From: Megaleporinus macrocephalus
Lineage: Eukaryota > Chordata > Actinopteri > Characiformes > Anostomidae
NCBI GenBank assembly: GCA_021613375.1
Contig: CM038708.1
Location: 26,813,018 to 26,877,017, forward strand
Direction of reading: 5' to 3'
Length of the DNA: 64,000 nucleotides
Part shown: positions 1-12,812 of the stretch, in pieces
Layout: every line of letters starts with the position of its first letter
Position numbering within the stretch: the stretch's first letter is position 1
Translations under genes and position numbers: made by a program
The notes under the pieces: generated by a model
Databases searched by the model: none
What the model saw: the letters and a program-made list of their open reading frames with translations, nothing else
Told to the model about the DNA's origin: nothing

Positions 1-480
1 GAGAGAAAGAGATTGCCCACGATTTTTGCCATGTTGCTGCCACACCTTCATTTTGGCTTGTGAAGGTAGAGGAGCACTGCGTGGGCTGTTTATTGTACCG
101 CTGAATGTGTTAAATCTCAACATGTAGGAAAGGTCAAAGTTATTCTTTTACTTTCAAGAATTACATATACTGATCAAATGTTATCAAAGCATTTTTTGGA
201 GGGGGGACGCAATATTAGGCTCTCAGAGAATTCTCATTATATTTTATTGATCGCACACATACATCCATGTATGTTTTCTTCGACTTGTCACAATATCCCA
301 CATATGACTACCTAACTAGTTAAACTTTTGTAATCATAACATTTGATTGAGCCTTAGTAATGTTTTCAAAAGAACATGTAGTTTTAGTTAAAGGTACTTT
401 ACGATGTGAGGGTAATTTTGTGGGTTATGACATTGTAGGTTACTTAAGTTTTCAACAATACTCCCTCATTTCTATCTGAA
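1..480. other. Non-coding stretch, nothing recognised
   Basis: AT-rich sequence with no open frame of interest, no recognised RNA and no repeat family that I can name. It lies upstream of the decayed tandem array that starts near 485. Confidence 0.5.
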
Positions 481-484
481 AAAA

Positions 485-1197
485 TAAACAAATATAAATG
501 CACACTTTTAAAAACTTGCACACCCAATCACATCCCATACACGTCATGTCATTTGACCTAATAGTATACAGAAAGAGTTCCCTAGGACAATTAAAGAAAC
601 TCCAGTAGAAGGTATCAAGTGGACAATATCTGTGTTCCAATATATGTCTAAACACTGTAGGTTACTTGTGCCCCCTCCAAAAAACTTCTATTTATATCCT
701 ATTTGCACATTGAAACGCATCCCATACACACAAACCTCACCTAACATGTTGCGTCATTTGACCTGTTTCCTTGATATATTCAGAAAGAGTTCTATAAGAA
801 AAGTGAAAGATCTCTAGTATGAGGCATCAGCTGGATTATATCTGCTCATACAATCATCTCAGTGCATGTCTAATAATAACCATAAACATAAAACATGCCT
901 CTTTCATAACAAACAAAGTAAGAATTCATATTATTGTTATTTGGACTGTTTTTAACAAAATCTGCATATTTGTGTCCTGAAAATGTATAAAAGCAAACAC
1001 ACACGTGCACAATTCAATTCCCATTCTACTTATTCACTCATCCTACATAGCTGTACATACAAAGCACATCTAATGGGTTGTGTCCTTTGACCTGTTTAGT
1101 ATATTTGGAAAGAGATCCATGAAGCAGTTAAAGAAACTTGAGTAGGAGGTATCAGGTGGATTATATCTGTGCATGAAATTGTCCCAATGCATGTCAG
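485..1197. repeat. Three decayed tandem copies of a ~200-bp unit
   Basis: Copies lie at about 485-658, 685-877 and 1010-1197. Each contains, in the same order, a 'catcccatacac'-like block, a 'tttgacct' block, 'agaaagagtt' (near 570, 781 and 1106), a 'gtaggaggtatcaggtgga'-like block, 'atatctgtg' and 'atgcatgtc'. Spacing is about 212 then 325 bp; the third copy follows an extra ~110 bp that does not align. Identity by eye is about 65-75%, so the array is old. I do not recognise the family. Whether it arose by local duplication or by insertions of one dispersed element is not settled by the window. Confidence 0.65.
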
Positions 1198-1640
1198 GCC
1201 TGTGTGTTAATAATGCCTGCTCTCCTCCTTACCCAGGGTCTGGTAGAGGCGAGACGGAATGTGACACCTGGGGAACACTGGCGAGGCTGTGTGAAGGCTG
1301 AATTAGATTACCATTTGGGGAGAAACAGGTGGGCTTTTATTGAGTGTGTGATACTGTCAGGAGCCCTCTGACACAGGGCCTGCGTAGCGTGTAGCATGTC
1401 ACTAACGCATGGGATGAACATTCTGTGATTCATGCAGGTGAATAGCTGAGCATACTCGATGGCGTTAGCTTGTCATGTGCAGAGAGCGACTGGAGGCTCA
1501 TATAGCAGCAGTAGACGGTGGAGGTGGAAAACAAAGTCTTCGTCTTGTGTGCTCATGTTTACGTGAGATGCCACACACTGCCTGTAAAGGTGTTCAAAGG
1601 CTTCTCAGGATCCAAAGGAAAAGCGCTTGGGGTTCACTAA
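1198..1640. other. Unique non-coding stretch
   Basis: Moderately complex sequence, somewhat GC-richer around 1230-1560, with no repeat signature and no credible exon. Weak CNE candidate only. Confidence 0.3.
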
Positions 1641-1649
1641 AGAATCACT

Positions 1650-1825
1650 GAAGTCATTGTTTTTAAAGAACCATTTTTATGCAGGAGATGCGTAAGCGTG
1701 AAGAACCTCCACATAAAGTAATGATACTAAGTAAACAATGAGAAACTTATGCCATTGTTATTGGAGCCATACATCCAAGCCAAGGACTATACAGGAACCT
1801 TCATTTTTTTAAATGTAGTCTAATA
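1650..1825 (-). repeat. Dispersed 'agaacc/ggttct' fish repeat, copy 1
   Basis: The block 'gcgtaagcgtgaagaacctc' with 'aaagaacca' upstream and 'aggaacctt' downstream matches, with mismatches, the block at 11770-11800 ('tgtaagcatgaag...aagaacctcc'). Related 'ggttct'-rich sequence occurs at 62105-62345. Repeats built of 'ggttcttt/aaagaacc' modules are common in teleost genomes and are usually non-autonomous DNA elements. Ends are approximate and no target duplication was found. Confidence 0.45.
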
Positions 1826-2640
1826 AATGGAGCAAAGGTTGAACAGGCCAGCTGTTGAATTGGCGGCATTTGTTAAAGCATGGTTGTTTGTTGAAAAGCA
1901 TGACCATATAGTAGGACTTGTAGGGGGTGGCTGCCAAGACAAGATTCTCAGAATAATTCAGAAAAGTTATTTATGGCAACATATGTATGAATACATATAT
2001 TAAGATGAAAATATATATGCTATAGACCACTGTCTATGCTAAGTGCTGGTGGTGCCTGGTGTCTATTGGTAATAAAGAATTGTGCTCATCTGTGGGTCTA
2101 GGAGAAATGGACTGTACGACAGCTGCTGGTGAGCTTAAGTAGAATTATTGAGAAAATGTGAAATATGGACAAGATTTCCAGTTCTGCCATGATCCACACA
2201 AAAGGCCTAACATATGGGACTATTTGTAAATAACCTAGGCACAGCCCCAGAAACAGATTGGCTTCTGAGATTATGAGATGTGTGGGATTCCACCAAAACT
2301 AATGGTTTTTAGAGCTGGCCAAATTTAGACCATGAAAACAGATGTTGGAATGCTCCTGAAGGGGAAGCATGTTGACATCTATAACCTTTGCTTTGATGAA
2401 TGAGGGGTAATTATATTCTAAAGCATCTTTTTTAATTGTTTGGGCAGTTTTCTGACAATTGCTGTTCTCTGCAAAATCCAAACAGCATGAGAAGGTTCTC
2501 ATCCCTTGTTTTCTTAATCAGTATTGTACCATAAAGACTTTGTTTGAAGACTGGAGATGCTGCTATAATGCAGTTTACTTACAGCTACTTGAAAGCACAG
2601 CTAAAAACAAGCTGTGCAGGTCAAAACATCAATCCATTCA
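1826..2640. other. Non-coding stretch, nothing recognised
   Basis: AT-rich unique sequence. Short frames on both strands at 2299-2671 have no recognisable motif and no splice context. Confidence 0.45.
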
Positions 2641-3280
2641 TCATCAACAGATGGTGACGGCTGCGGCTTAGAGTGCCTTTACAGCAAGCGCGAGACAGGC
2701 TGAGTTTTTCCGAGTAAAGAACAGGGTGAAAACAGAGTCAAGGAGAGGGAGGAATAGAGAAGAATGGGTGTGCTATAAGCTGGACTGACAGTCTCAATTG
2801 TAAGAACAGCCCGTACCAGGGAGCGAAGGAGAGGATAGGCTGTACCTTTCAGCCATCCAAAGAACAGAGAAGGATAGGGTTTCTATCGAGGGCACATTGG
2901 GGATGCAAATTCCTGCCAGCGCATTAGGGAGAAGCTGCTGCATCTCTGCTCCCCAAGCTGCGACTCTCTTGTGGGAGCTGGCATTGAGAGGAAAGTTGAT
3001 ACATGAGCCCGACAGCGCTCATTCAGCTCGCATTAAATTGGATTTGGTCATCTTTTAGGGAAGCGAACAGCCTGGGCTTTTGAAACGAGTCCTGCCTCAT
3101 ACTGCTATGCCTTTTACAAAGCCTGCTGGAACACATGTAATTCATTATGAAGCTCAGCTTTGGACAAGAATAGCGGTGTTGGGGATGAAAACTATGGAAA
3201 GATGGCTCATCTCTTGCTCTTGGTGCGAAACCACAAGGACGAGGCAGTGAACAGCTCATTTGCAGATATGAAATGCAGGA
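2640..3280. other. Candidate conserved non-coding block
   Basis: Repeat-free sequence with higher GC than its flanks and no long frame. It contains an intact octamer ATGCAAAT (2903-2910), the site type bound by POU factors, followed by CATTAGGG, and a CATTAAATTGGATT stretch near 3031-3044. Composition resembles vertebrate conserved non-coding elements. Conservation itself cannot be seen from one sequence. Confidence 0.3.
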
Positions 3281-5440
3281 AATGGAGACTCTGTTCAGGA
3301 CTACGCTAGGCCTAGTGCATGCCTACAATGTGGATTCATCCAAAAAGCATATTTATTGGGAATTTTCTGCATTTAGACAAAGAAGAAGGACTTAAGGGTT
3401 AAGCATTACCCCCTCTTCCTTGGGCTCACTGTGTTAAGGTAGTGTTGAGATCAGCATGGTGTATGTAGACTAGCCCACTTGATGTCAGGAGGATCACCTC
3501 CAGAATCCTAAAAAGACATTTATCACAGTAGGAAGATGAATGGACTGGCTGTATCGCACCTACGGTAGCACTAGGGCTGCTAAATGCATAAATGGTGATA
3601 AATTACTGCAATTTTTTTTAAGCAGATCTCTTTTCTTCTTCACTGTGTAAAAACGTCACATGCTAGACGTCGTCTACAGTAAAACCCCTAGTATTAGTGC
3701 ATGTACAACATATAGCACAGATGCCACATTACAGAAATATCCTTAATTTGAGGTCTTATCTTTTTAATTCCTATTAGAGCTTCAGTTAGAACTGAATTTA
3801 GAACAATAGCTATTACAGAGCCACAGTTCCTAAGTTCACAATCTTATCCAGAAACTAGACAAAATTTTCTAAACACTGTTCTAACTTTAGAAGAGTGAGC
3901 ATAACAAATAACGGGCATAATGGCTCTACATTTATTCATATTGCATACTGCTGAGTCAAGTATTCGCCTAAATCTGCAGTTCTGAAAACTCAAGACACTC
4001 TCCACCATTCCCTCTTATTACCTGCATGTATTAATGTCGGTGACGCTTGTCTAATAAAACACTGCAGAGATGGCAGCGAGCAATGATAAGACAGTGCTGA
4101 ACTTGTTTACTGAGTGAATTAACTTCAGCACAGTTTACATGCTGTTTTGGGAAATTGAACCTAAAACTTAGGGGGCGATGATGGCCCATCAAACAGCAAG
4201 TGGTGCTATATTAACAAGAATATTTTTTTATTAACACATATGTAACAAGCAGGGTTTCTATTCAAAAGGCAGGCAAGAAAAAATTCAAATGAATAATATT
4301 CCTGCACAATTTCCCTCTCGATATGCATTGAGAGTTAATAACTGTACAAGTGTTATTACAGTTTTGACAGCCCTGTATCAACTGTACTCAACTGCAGGAC
4401 TAACAGTTCAGAGATGCCAGGTGGAGCGGGTGATGGCCCATTTGATCACTGTCATACTTCACCCCCACCCCCCAAACCCCCGGGAACATCAGTCCAGACA
4501 TAGCACTGGAGGCTATTTCTCAATTCGTATACAGCAAAACAAAACAGCATGCTTAAAATAGTATTGTGAGAAATTTGTGGAAAATTGAAAAGCAACCTCT
4601 ACAGCGGAACAACGTGAAATGCAATGCACACATGATACTTTTCCAACATGGCATGCAGAAGAGGTGCCAAATTAAAAAAAACAAAGCCTCTAATACACTT
4701 TTCTGACCTCTATACTGAAAAACAATGCCTTCAGATTTGCATTTTTACAATTAAGTCCTGAATTCATGTTCAAAATCTGCTTTGAAATGGAATAAAGACA
4801 TGGCTATATTACTTCCACTGTGCAGTACGTGTTTAATGTGTGTACTTGATCTATTTTTTTCATTTTGGCATGTTCTCTACATGTTCCTGTTTAAATGCTA
4901 TATTATGTGGGCATTACATTTCACATTTGAACACATTTGAGGCACAAAAAAGGAGGTTTTGCTTTTCATTTTGGGACTGTTCCTGATGTCACCAGTGGAA
5001 AAATAATTTAATGTACAGCACATTTCACTGTTTTCACGCTTATGATTGCATTAATGAGAATCCATTTAAAGAAGTGCACAGTGGAAAGCTAAATAGCCAT
5101 GCTTTCATCATGTTTACGTTTATTGTATTCAGTTTTGAGATTAATTCAGCATTTTTTTTTACATGCAAATCTCCTCTTGCAGTTTTATTTTGCATGTCAC
5201 TCCTTTAAAAGTAATTTTGTTTGCATTGCATTTCACGTTTTTACATTGTACTAATTGCTTTTCAGTTTGGTATGAATTCTTCTCAAAAATAGAGAGGGCA
5301 CCACTGGAGGTGTAATAATTAGCTGTACTATTTAGTTGTAAAAATGATCTGAGATTTTCATCTAAAGTTATGTTTGTTATTGTCACATGAAAAAACGTAG
5401 CATTATTATTACATCACTTTTACATTATGGTAAGTAATTA
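3281..5440. other. Non-coding stretch, AT-rich
   Basis: No exon, RNA or named repeat seen. The frame at 4289-4561 is not convincing: no homology recognised and no splice sites in frame. A reverse octamer ATTTGCAT occurs near 4735. Confidence 0.4.
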
Positions 5441-5452
5441 GTAATAAATGGG

Positions 5453-5471
5453 TATATATATATATATATAT
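5453..5471. repeat. (TA)n microsatellite, short
   Basis: About nine and a half uninterrupted TA units within AT-rich sequence. Confidence 0.9.
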
Positions 5472-5808
5472 GGGTCAGTATTTGCATGCATACTTTGTGG
5501 TTACATAGTTTTTAAATGCAGAGTTTGAATAAATACAGAATAACTAATATAAGCAATATCAAGTATATATAAGCTACTGTTGTATAAAAATAGTGGTAAG
5601 TCACTTCAGCTTCAGTAAATATATGTAATAAAGTAGTACAGAGTGCGATGGATGTTCTCCAGTACTGTCGTTTGTTTATGGTAATATGATTAAGAACCTG
5701 TAAAAAGTATAATTTTGTTCATACTGATTATACACAAACTACCTGCTGATCTTTTTTCTATTACACAGACATATATTTACTATACCAACCTACATTTACT
5801 ATATATAA

Positions 5809-5812
<4 letters not shown>

Positions 5813-5879
<67 letters not shown>
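5813..5879. repeat. (AT)n microsatellite
   Basis: About 33 uninterrupted AT dinucleotides. Translation of this tract gives the Tyr-Ile repeat frame at 5715-5903, which is not a gene. Confidence 0.97.
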
Positions 5880-5881
<2 letters not shown>

Positions 5882-6129
5882 TTATATATCGTCTAAGCAT
5901 TAAATGCTAAAATATATCAGTTTTTTCTTCCATTAGTTACTCTGTATTTATATACTGAACTTGCAAAACATGCACCATGTATTACTTCAAAGATTTTCAC
6001 TACTTGTTATTAAATGCTGTATAGGTACTGCAGCATATAACTGGAAGTAATTACAATGCGGTACAAAAGTACTACCTGTGTATTTAGTAAATACTAGATA
6101 CTTATCCTATCGTTTGATTTATTGGTCTT

Positions 6130-6620
6130 GTTTTTATGACAATTAAAATCCTTGCATAAGCGAGGAGGATGGACAGCCCTGTACTGTGCGCTTACATGCT
6201 CAGTGCACATAGCGGTCTATGGCCTCATTACTGTACGCCTTCCGCATGACTGCTTTGCCTGCAGACACTGTGAACACGAAGGGCCCCCATGCGAAGGGCC
6301 CCTGCTGCAGCTCAAGCAAAAGGTTAAAGCAGCAGGAAGAATTAATATGTCTTAATGACATTATAATGAATGGGGAAATACAGGCCATCATTTATTAAAT
6401 GGAGTCAAGTGTGTCAGAGAGGTGCGAGGACTCAAAAACGCATTAATTATCCACATGAAGCGTGGTGGACAGCCCAAACGACAGTGAGGTAATGACAGTC
6501 ACGAGAGTGTCGTAAATTACCTCAGGGAGAGGGGGGCATCTTCACATGTGGAGGTCCTCTCACTACAAAGCGGAGTGTCGAGCTCTTGACTAGGCGATAA
6601 GTGTTTGTTCCTGGGGTGGA
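6130..6620. other. Candidate conserved non-coding block
   Basis: Repeat-free, complex sequence between AT-rich flanks. It contains a dense homeodomain-type cluster at 6352-6371 (TTAATGACATTATAATGAAT), further CATTAATTAT near 6441 and GGTAATGACAG near 6489, and duplicated 'gaagggcccc' blocks near 6278 and 6294. The frames at 6152-6355 (+) and 6200-6391 (-) are chance openings with no recognised domain. CNE status is inferred from composition only. Confidence 0.35.
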
Positions 6621-8065
6621 GTGGCTTAGTCAATGCGCTTTTTCTTTTGAGCGACTCGTTAGATGAACAACGTTAGCAGTAAGACTAAACATGAGTCTGT
6701 TCAGTGGAATCCTGTGTGTCGGCGCTTTCTACACAGAACGAATACGACACATGTACGTGCAAAATACAGGCAAACACTGCTGTTCATTTATAGTGACCTA
6801 ATTCTGATGCTTTGCTAACCTGTGGGGACATATCCCCAGTCCAGAATATCTTCCCCAGGTAAAAACCTAAAGAGAATGGGGCTTGTTGGTGATTCTCTTG
6901 GAAACACTGCAAATTCCCTCAGATTCAAGTTGTGGCACCGTCAACATCAAAAGAACCCTAATGTATCTTTCACACACACACATCTCAAAGCCTGGACTGA
7001 GCTTCTGCAATAAACCTTAGCTGCAAGACCTCAGCCATCAACAACATACCCACACCGCACATCTAGATTAGTGGGGTGAAGAACGTGGAATTTGAAGAAG
7101 GTTTTCGTGTTTAATCGAGCTGGATCTTATGTCTGGGAGGCATCTTTCTTCAAGAGAAGGCAAATGTAAGCTTTTCTCAGGCACTTGAGCATGAACATTA
7201 GCATTTAAGGGTGGCTCACAGAAAACAGAACAAAGCCTATCAAAGGGAAATGGGTTTTAAATGAGCAGGCTTGTCCAAACTGGACTCATTGATTTGGAAT
7301 TGATTATATAGGATCCTCTCAGTTCACTCCGTCCTAGCTGGAATTAGGTTAAGCATCCCTGTAAGTGTCCTTAAGAGGCTTTTTTATATATTTATTTAAT
7401 TTTTTTTTGGTCCTCATCATACATATAGTAAAATATCATTTGCTAGCCAACTCAGCTAAACATGCTTCCAAAACGTTGCAGACTCTAAACAAATCATTAC
7501 CGGTGTTTTCCAGCTAGAAGGCTGTAATTAGATTGTATTAGTGCAGCTGTTGCATCCAGTAAGGTTCTAAACTAAGACAATAAGTGCAATACAATATTGT
7601 TAACGAAGTGCAGTGCTGCTTGGGAGTACATCTACTGATCTACCTCTTGGATGGTTTCTTTCGTTAACCCACAGTGAGCAGCACTAAAACAACATGGTGA
7701 CCCTGGAGAAGCTGGGGAGAGCGTGAGCCACCTGTCCATTCCTGGCTCCAAGGATTTACAGCTTTGAGGCCATATGCTGCTATAAAAACACACAAGGTAC
7801 ATTCTAACAAAGCTCCATCTTTCACAGTCTCTCTGCAGCCATCATCCATCAGAGTTTTAGGATCTGAGCACCAGACCAACGGCTTGGAATACATATGAAA
7901 AAGGCATGTATTGTAAAATAGATCTTATTAGCTAGGGAGAGATGATCCTCTAAGAAACAGATAGAGACGCTGACACTGCAATTCAGAATAATGTCACTGT
8001 CCAAAGAAAAACTATATATATATATCCAACTTGTATATTGATTTTTATTTTCCATTGGTTCCACT
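6621..8065. other. Non-coding stretch, mostly unique
   Basis: No credible exon or RNA gene. The frame on the minus strand at 7664-7894 is unrecognised. A short (TA)5 tract lies near 8013-8024. Confidence 0.4.
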
Positions 8066-8155
8066 GACCTACATTAAAAGTAAAGACAGTCTTTGTCCTC
8101 TCCTGTAAAGCTATTTTGAAGATGCTTATTTTTCATTGGACAGTGGCGATATGTT
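8066..8155 (+). repeat. Fragment of dispersed 3'-module repeat
   Basis: Contains 'acattaaaagtaaa', then 'tttgtcctctcctgtaaag', then 'attttgaagatgc'. The same ordered blocks recur at 54465-54515 and 58120-58190. Probably the end of a non-autonomous fish transposon; name not known to me. Confidence 0.5.
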
Positions 8156-8379
8156 AGTATGTGGAGTTTGGAGTAGATGGAACATCATAAAATGCTGCTT
8201 TATTAATTCTACTGTCATTTCAGATATTTGTTACCAGGATGTTTTTCTATTACAAGCATCTTTATCCACTGGCGAAGCATGATATGCCAAAGACCTTTAC
8301 ACTTATTTAGTCTACCCAACATAAGAAGCTGTTACTCCCTCTCAGAATACAGTGCTCTTGTCATCAGCTCTTGTAGTGC

Positions 8380-8780
8380 ATGGTAAGAGTTCCTCTCCCC
8401 CCCTCTCTTCACGTAGATTTCAAAGTGGAGCTGTATATGAGCAGGTGCAACACTGTGAAATCACATTAGGCCACACTTCCCCTCCTAGATGAGACGAGGG
8501 GGAAGTTGGAAGCGGGAGAACCTCAGTGCAAGTCATTACACACATGCAAACGATTCAATAGGCGTACAATTGTGCGATCGGCGACTTAAGTCGCGCCAAC
8601 CGCCTCGTGGAGCTTTCCAGTGCAGGAATGCACGCAAGCTCTTCAAAGGTAATTAGTCTTCATATTGCAGCATGTCCATCCAGTTTGCCCCCACGCTGCT
8701 CTTGGGACTGAACACACGGACATGGCTAATAGGCTCTGTTAATGAGCCAGTCCTTCATTATCAATCTTGCTAGCGGACCT
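8380..8780. other. Candidate conserved non-coding block with a perfect palindrome
   Basis: Repeat-free sequence of raised GC and CpG. It holds the perfect 14-bp palindrome GCGACTTAAGTCGC at 8581-8594, preceded by CGATCG, and then GGTAATTAGTC near 8648 and GGCTAATAGGCTCTGTTAATG near 8722. No open frame of note. CNE status inferred. Confidence 0.35.
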
Positions 8781-8945
8781 CTAGTTTATGAGAGTGGCAT
8801 GCTGTGGACGCATTAACAAAAAAACGTGATAATTGCTGTGCACATTCACGGACTACGCATCCACAGCGGACTAAACACGGAACAGCCCAATCCCAAGCTG
8901 GAGTCCAAGTGTCCTTGTAAGTAAAGGGGGAGAGGTGACTAAATG

Positions 8946-9728
<783 letters not shown>

Positions 9729-9792
<64 letters not shown>
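9729..9792. repeat. (TA)n microsatellite
   Basis: 32 uninterrupted TA units. Confidence 0.97.
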
Positions 9793-9798
<6 letters not shown>

Positions 9799-10473
9799 TG
9801 AGCTTTCTGGCCTGTCCCATTAAATCATTCACAATGCTGTACACTGACACAGTTTCTGTAACCTTCTTTTTCAAATACAGCTTGACACCATGTTGAAATT
9901 CTTTTAATACGTTGACTATAAAATATCATTTAACAGTAGAACTCACCAGCAATACAAGTATTATTAACACTTTCCTTCAACAGTGCTGGCCGTTGCTGCA
10001 CAATGGCTAACAAAAACTAAAGCAAAGTGAAAAACTCCAGTTACCCCTAAAAGAAAACTGGAATGAGAGCGAGAGGGCAAAATTATAGAGGAGTAGAGAA
10101 TGCAGCCACTGTTACTTGACAAAAATTGCAAACTGTGTTTACTTTATTTACATGTTTACCTTGCAAATTTTATGTTAAGGATATTGAGAACCCTATATTA
10201 ACATTATTCGATTACTAAAAGTAATAAATACATTCTGATAAAGCTTATTGTGTCCACCCAAATAGCTATATATGAGTACAAATAGACAAAAGAGATTAAT
10301 GAATATGAATTTATTTCATTGTTTGACAGCGCTAATGTAACTGCAACCTCTTTGTGTTATTAACCCCTGCAAAAGGAGGTTTGAGACAACTACCGACAGA
10401 CATTCCTTCTTGTGCGAGACATCTTAATGCTACAGTAAAACACTTTAACATAATCATTGTAGATTAGAGCATC
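9793..10473. other. Non-coding stretch, nothing recognised
   Basis: AT-rich unique sequence; no exon, RNA or named repeat. Confidence 0.4.
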
Positions 10474-10493
10474 TATATATATATATATATATA
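10474..10493. repeat. (TA)10 microsatellite
   Basis: Ten uninterrupted TA units. Confidence 0.9.
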
Positions 10494-10656
10494 GTGTCTT
10501 GCATAGCCTCCTATAAATGAAGCCTTTAGGCATGAGCTATGTTCTTTTGACTCTGCGTCAGGTAACAGTGGAGGAAACAGCTAACAGAGGCCTCCGTCTC
10601 TTTCAGGCGTTTGCCTTTGCTCTTATTTGCTTGTCTTCCTTTTGTTGTTGTTTTTT

Positions 10657-10673
10657 GTGTGTGTGTGTGTGTG
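10657..10673. repeat. (GT)n microsatellite, short
   Basis: About eight GT units after a (TTG)n/T-rich lead at 10640-10656. Confidence 0.85.
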
Positions 10674-11375
10674 CTTTTGATAAAAAATAACCAATTCTGC
10701 TGCAGCGCTTGGCGTAATGTGAGCCGATAAAAGCTAAACCATTGAATGAACTCTGAGAGAACAAAAACACTGCTTCTGGCTGGGTTTTAGGGAAAGCGAG
10801 GGTGACCTTATAGGGATTTGTTAAGGGCATCGGGCCCCAAGCTCCATTCAATTTCCTCCATGTTTAATTAAAAACCGCAGAAAGGCACCTTACTGGCGAC
10901 ATGGGCTCCTGTGGACTGACATGGACCTCCACTACCTGCCTTTGCTTCCCGCGGACCCACTCCACACACATGTTCTCGGTCTAGGCTACAGGAAACTCTC
11001 AGCGCCGGTGGGAGAGCCGTGGGGGTGTTTTCTCATTACTTCTTATCTCATCCCATCAGCTCCGACAACCAGGAGCCTGCTGTGAATTCCTTGTTATGTA
11101 AAACTTGTAACCTGTCAAAAACAGAGGCAAAATGGCGTCCGCTTAGCCTAGCGCAGCCAGGCGGGAGTTTTTCCTCTGCATTTCTGCAAGGTGGCAGTGG
11201 AGTGAAACTCACAAAGGGAGGGGACGGCCTGGACACGTTTGTGTCCTAGCTGCGGGGGGATTTTCTGTGTCCAGAACAATTACACCTAATGTGACATGTT
11301 CAGCGGTCCTCAGGGATTGACAAAGGTAACAAATTGACTTATAATTTTGCCCGAGACAGACGGAGGAAGCATGCA
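10674..11375. other. Candidate conserved non-coding block, ~700 bp
   Basis: One of the longer repeat-free stretches with GC clearly above the flanks. It includes TTTAATTAAAAACCGC near 10863, a run of CpGs near 10950-11020 and ATTGACAAAGG near 11317. Several short frames open on both strands (for example 11019-11249 plus, 11048-11236 minus) simply because GC is higher; none shows a domain or usable splice pair. CNE status inferred. Confidence 0.33.
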
Positions 11376-11707
11376 ATTTCATCACTGTGCCGTTTTCTGA
11401 CATTCTCCTTCATATGCACTGCATCTCTACCAAGCACAGTATATTCTTACTCTCATATAATGATGTGCAATATTGTTGAAATACATCTCAATATAAGATT
11501 ATCCAACAATAAAAATGTTTGCACTAATAAAATTAATGAACCATGCTAGCTATGTGCAGGTGTTCTGCACTAAAAGAAAGTCTTACAAGCTTTTAACTGA
11601 ACTGTATGTTTTATTATGCAAAGGAAATATAGCATATAGAATTGTAAACACATTTCCTGAAGAAAACTTTCTTTATATAACTTGTTTTTTTTTGCATCAA
11701 ACCAATC
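11376..11707. other. Non-coding stretch, nothing recognised
   Basis: AT-rich unique sequence with short chance frames. Confidence 0.4.
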
Positions 11708-11935
11708 AAAGAACTATCTTTTTTTAGAAACATTTCAATGGATGGTTCTACTTTTGTCAATAAGACATGTAAGCATGAAGAATAAAGAACCTCCAAATAA
11801 TGTAAAGGTATTTCAATTGATATACAGCCATCGCATTTTGCAAACATTCAAACTCAGGAATCTCGTTTTCATACATGGTTCATAATGGAACCTAAAGGGG
11901 TTCTTCTATGGCATAAATAAAAAAAACCCTTAGTG
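11708..11935 (-). repeat. Dispersed 'agaacc/ggttct' fish repeat, copy 2
   Basis: Shares 'tgtaagcatgaag...aagaacctcc' with 1690-1712 and the 'ggaacc...ggttcttctatggcat' block with 62260-62283 ('ggttctgctatggcatt'). Ordered, imperfect matching to two distant places shows a dispersed repeat. Ends approximate. Confidence 0.55.
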
Positions 11936-12228
11936 GCTGAGTTATTAGATTAGATCTGTTGCGGTTAACTTGTTGTTTGCTGTCTGTCAATGAGAGTAAA
12001 GTTCTATGCTGTAAAATGTAAGTTAGAAATTGTTTTGATTTGAGGTTTGAATAGATGTAAAATACTGCTTTGAATGACTTTGCAGTGTGTCATTCAAAAT
12101 ATTCATTTGAGTTGCATAAAACATGTTTAGTTCCTTGTTAACCCTGGTAGCTGTTTTGTTTACAGTAAAAACTGAATATTGTTGTTTGACACAAATACCA
12201 TAATAAATGATATAAATGATAAATGATA

Positions 12229-12751
<523 letters not shown>

Positions 12752-12812
12752 TATACACACAAACACACAGACACAGACATATGGATACACACACACACAC
12801 ATATAGGCACAC
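12752..12812. repeat. Imperfect CA-rich microsatellite
   Basis: CA units broken by AA, GA and TATGGATA; best run is near 12786-12801. Confidence 0.8.
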
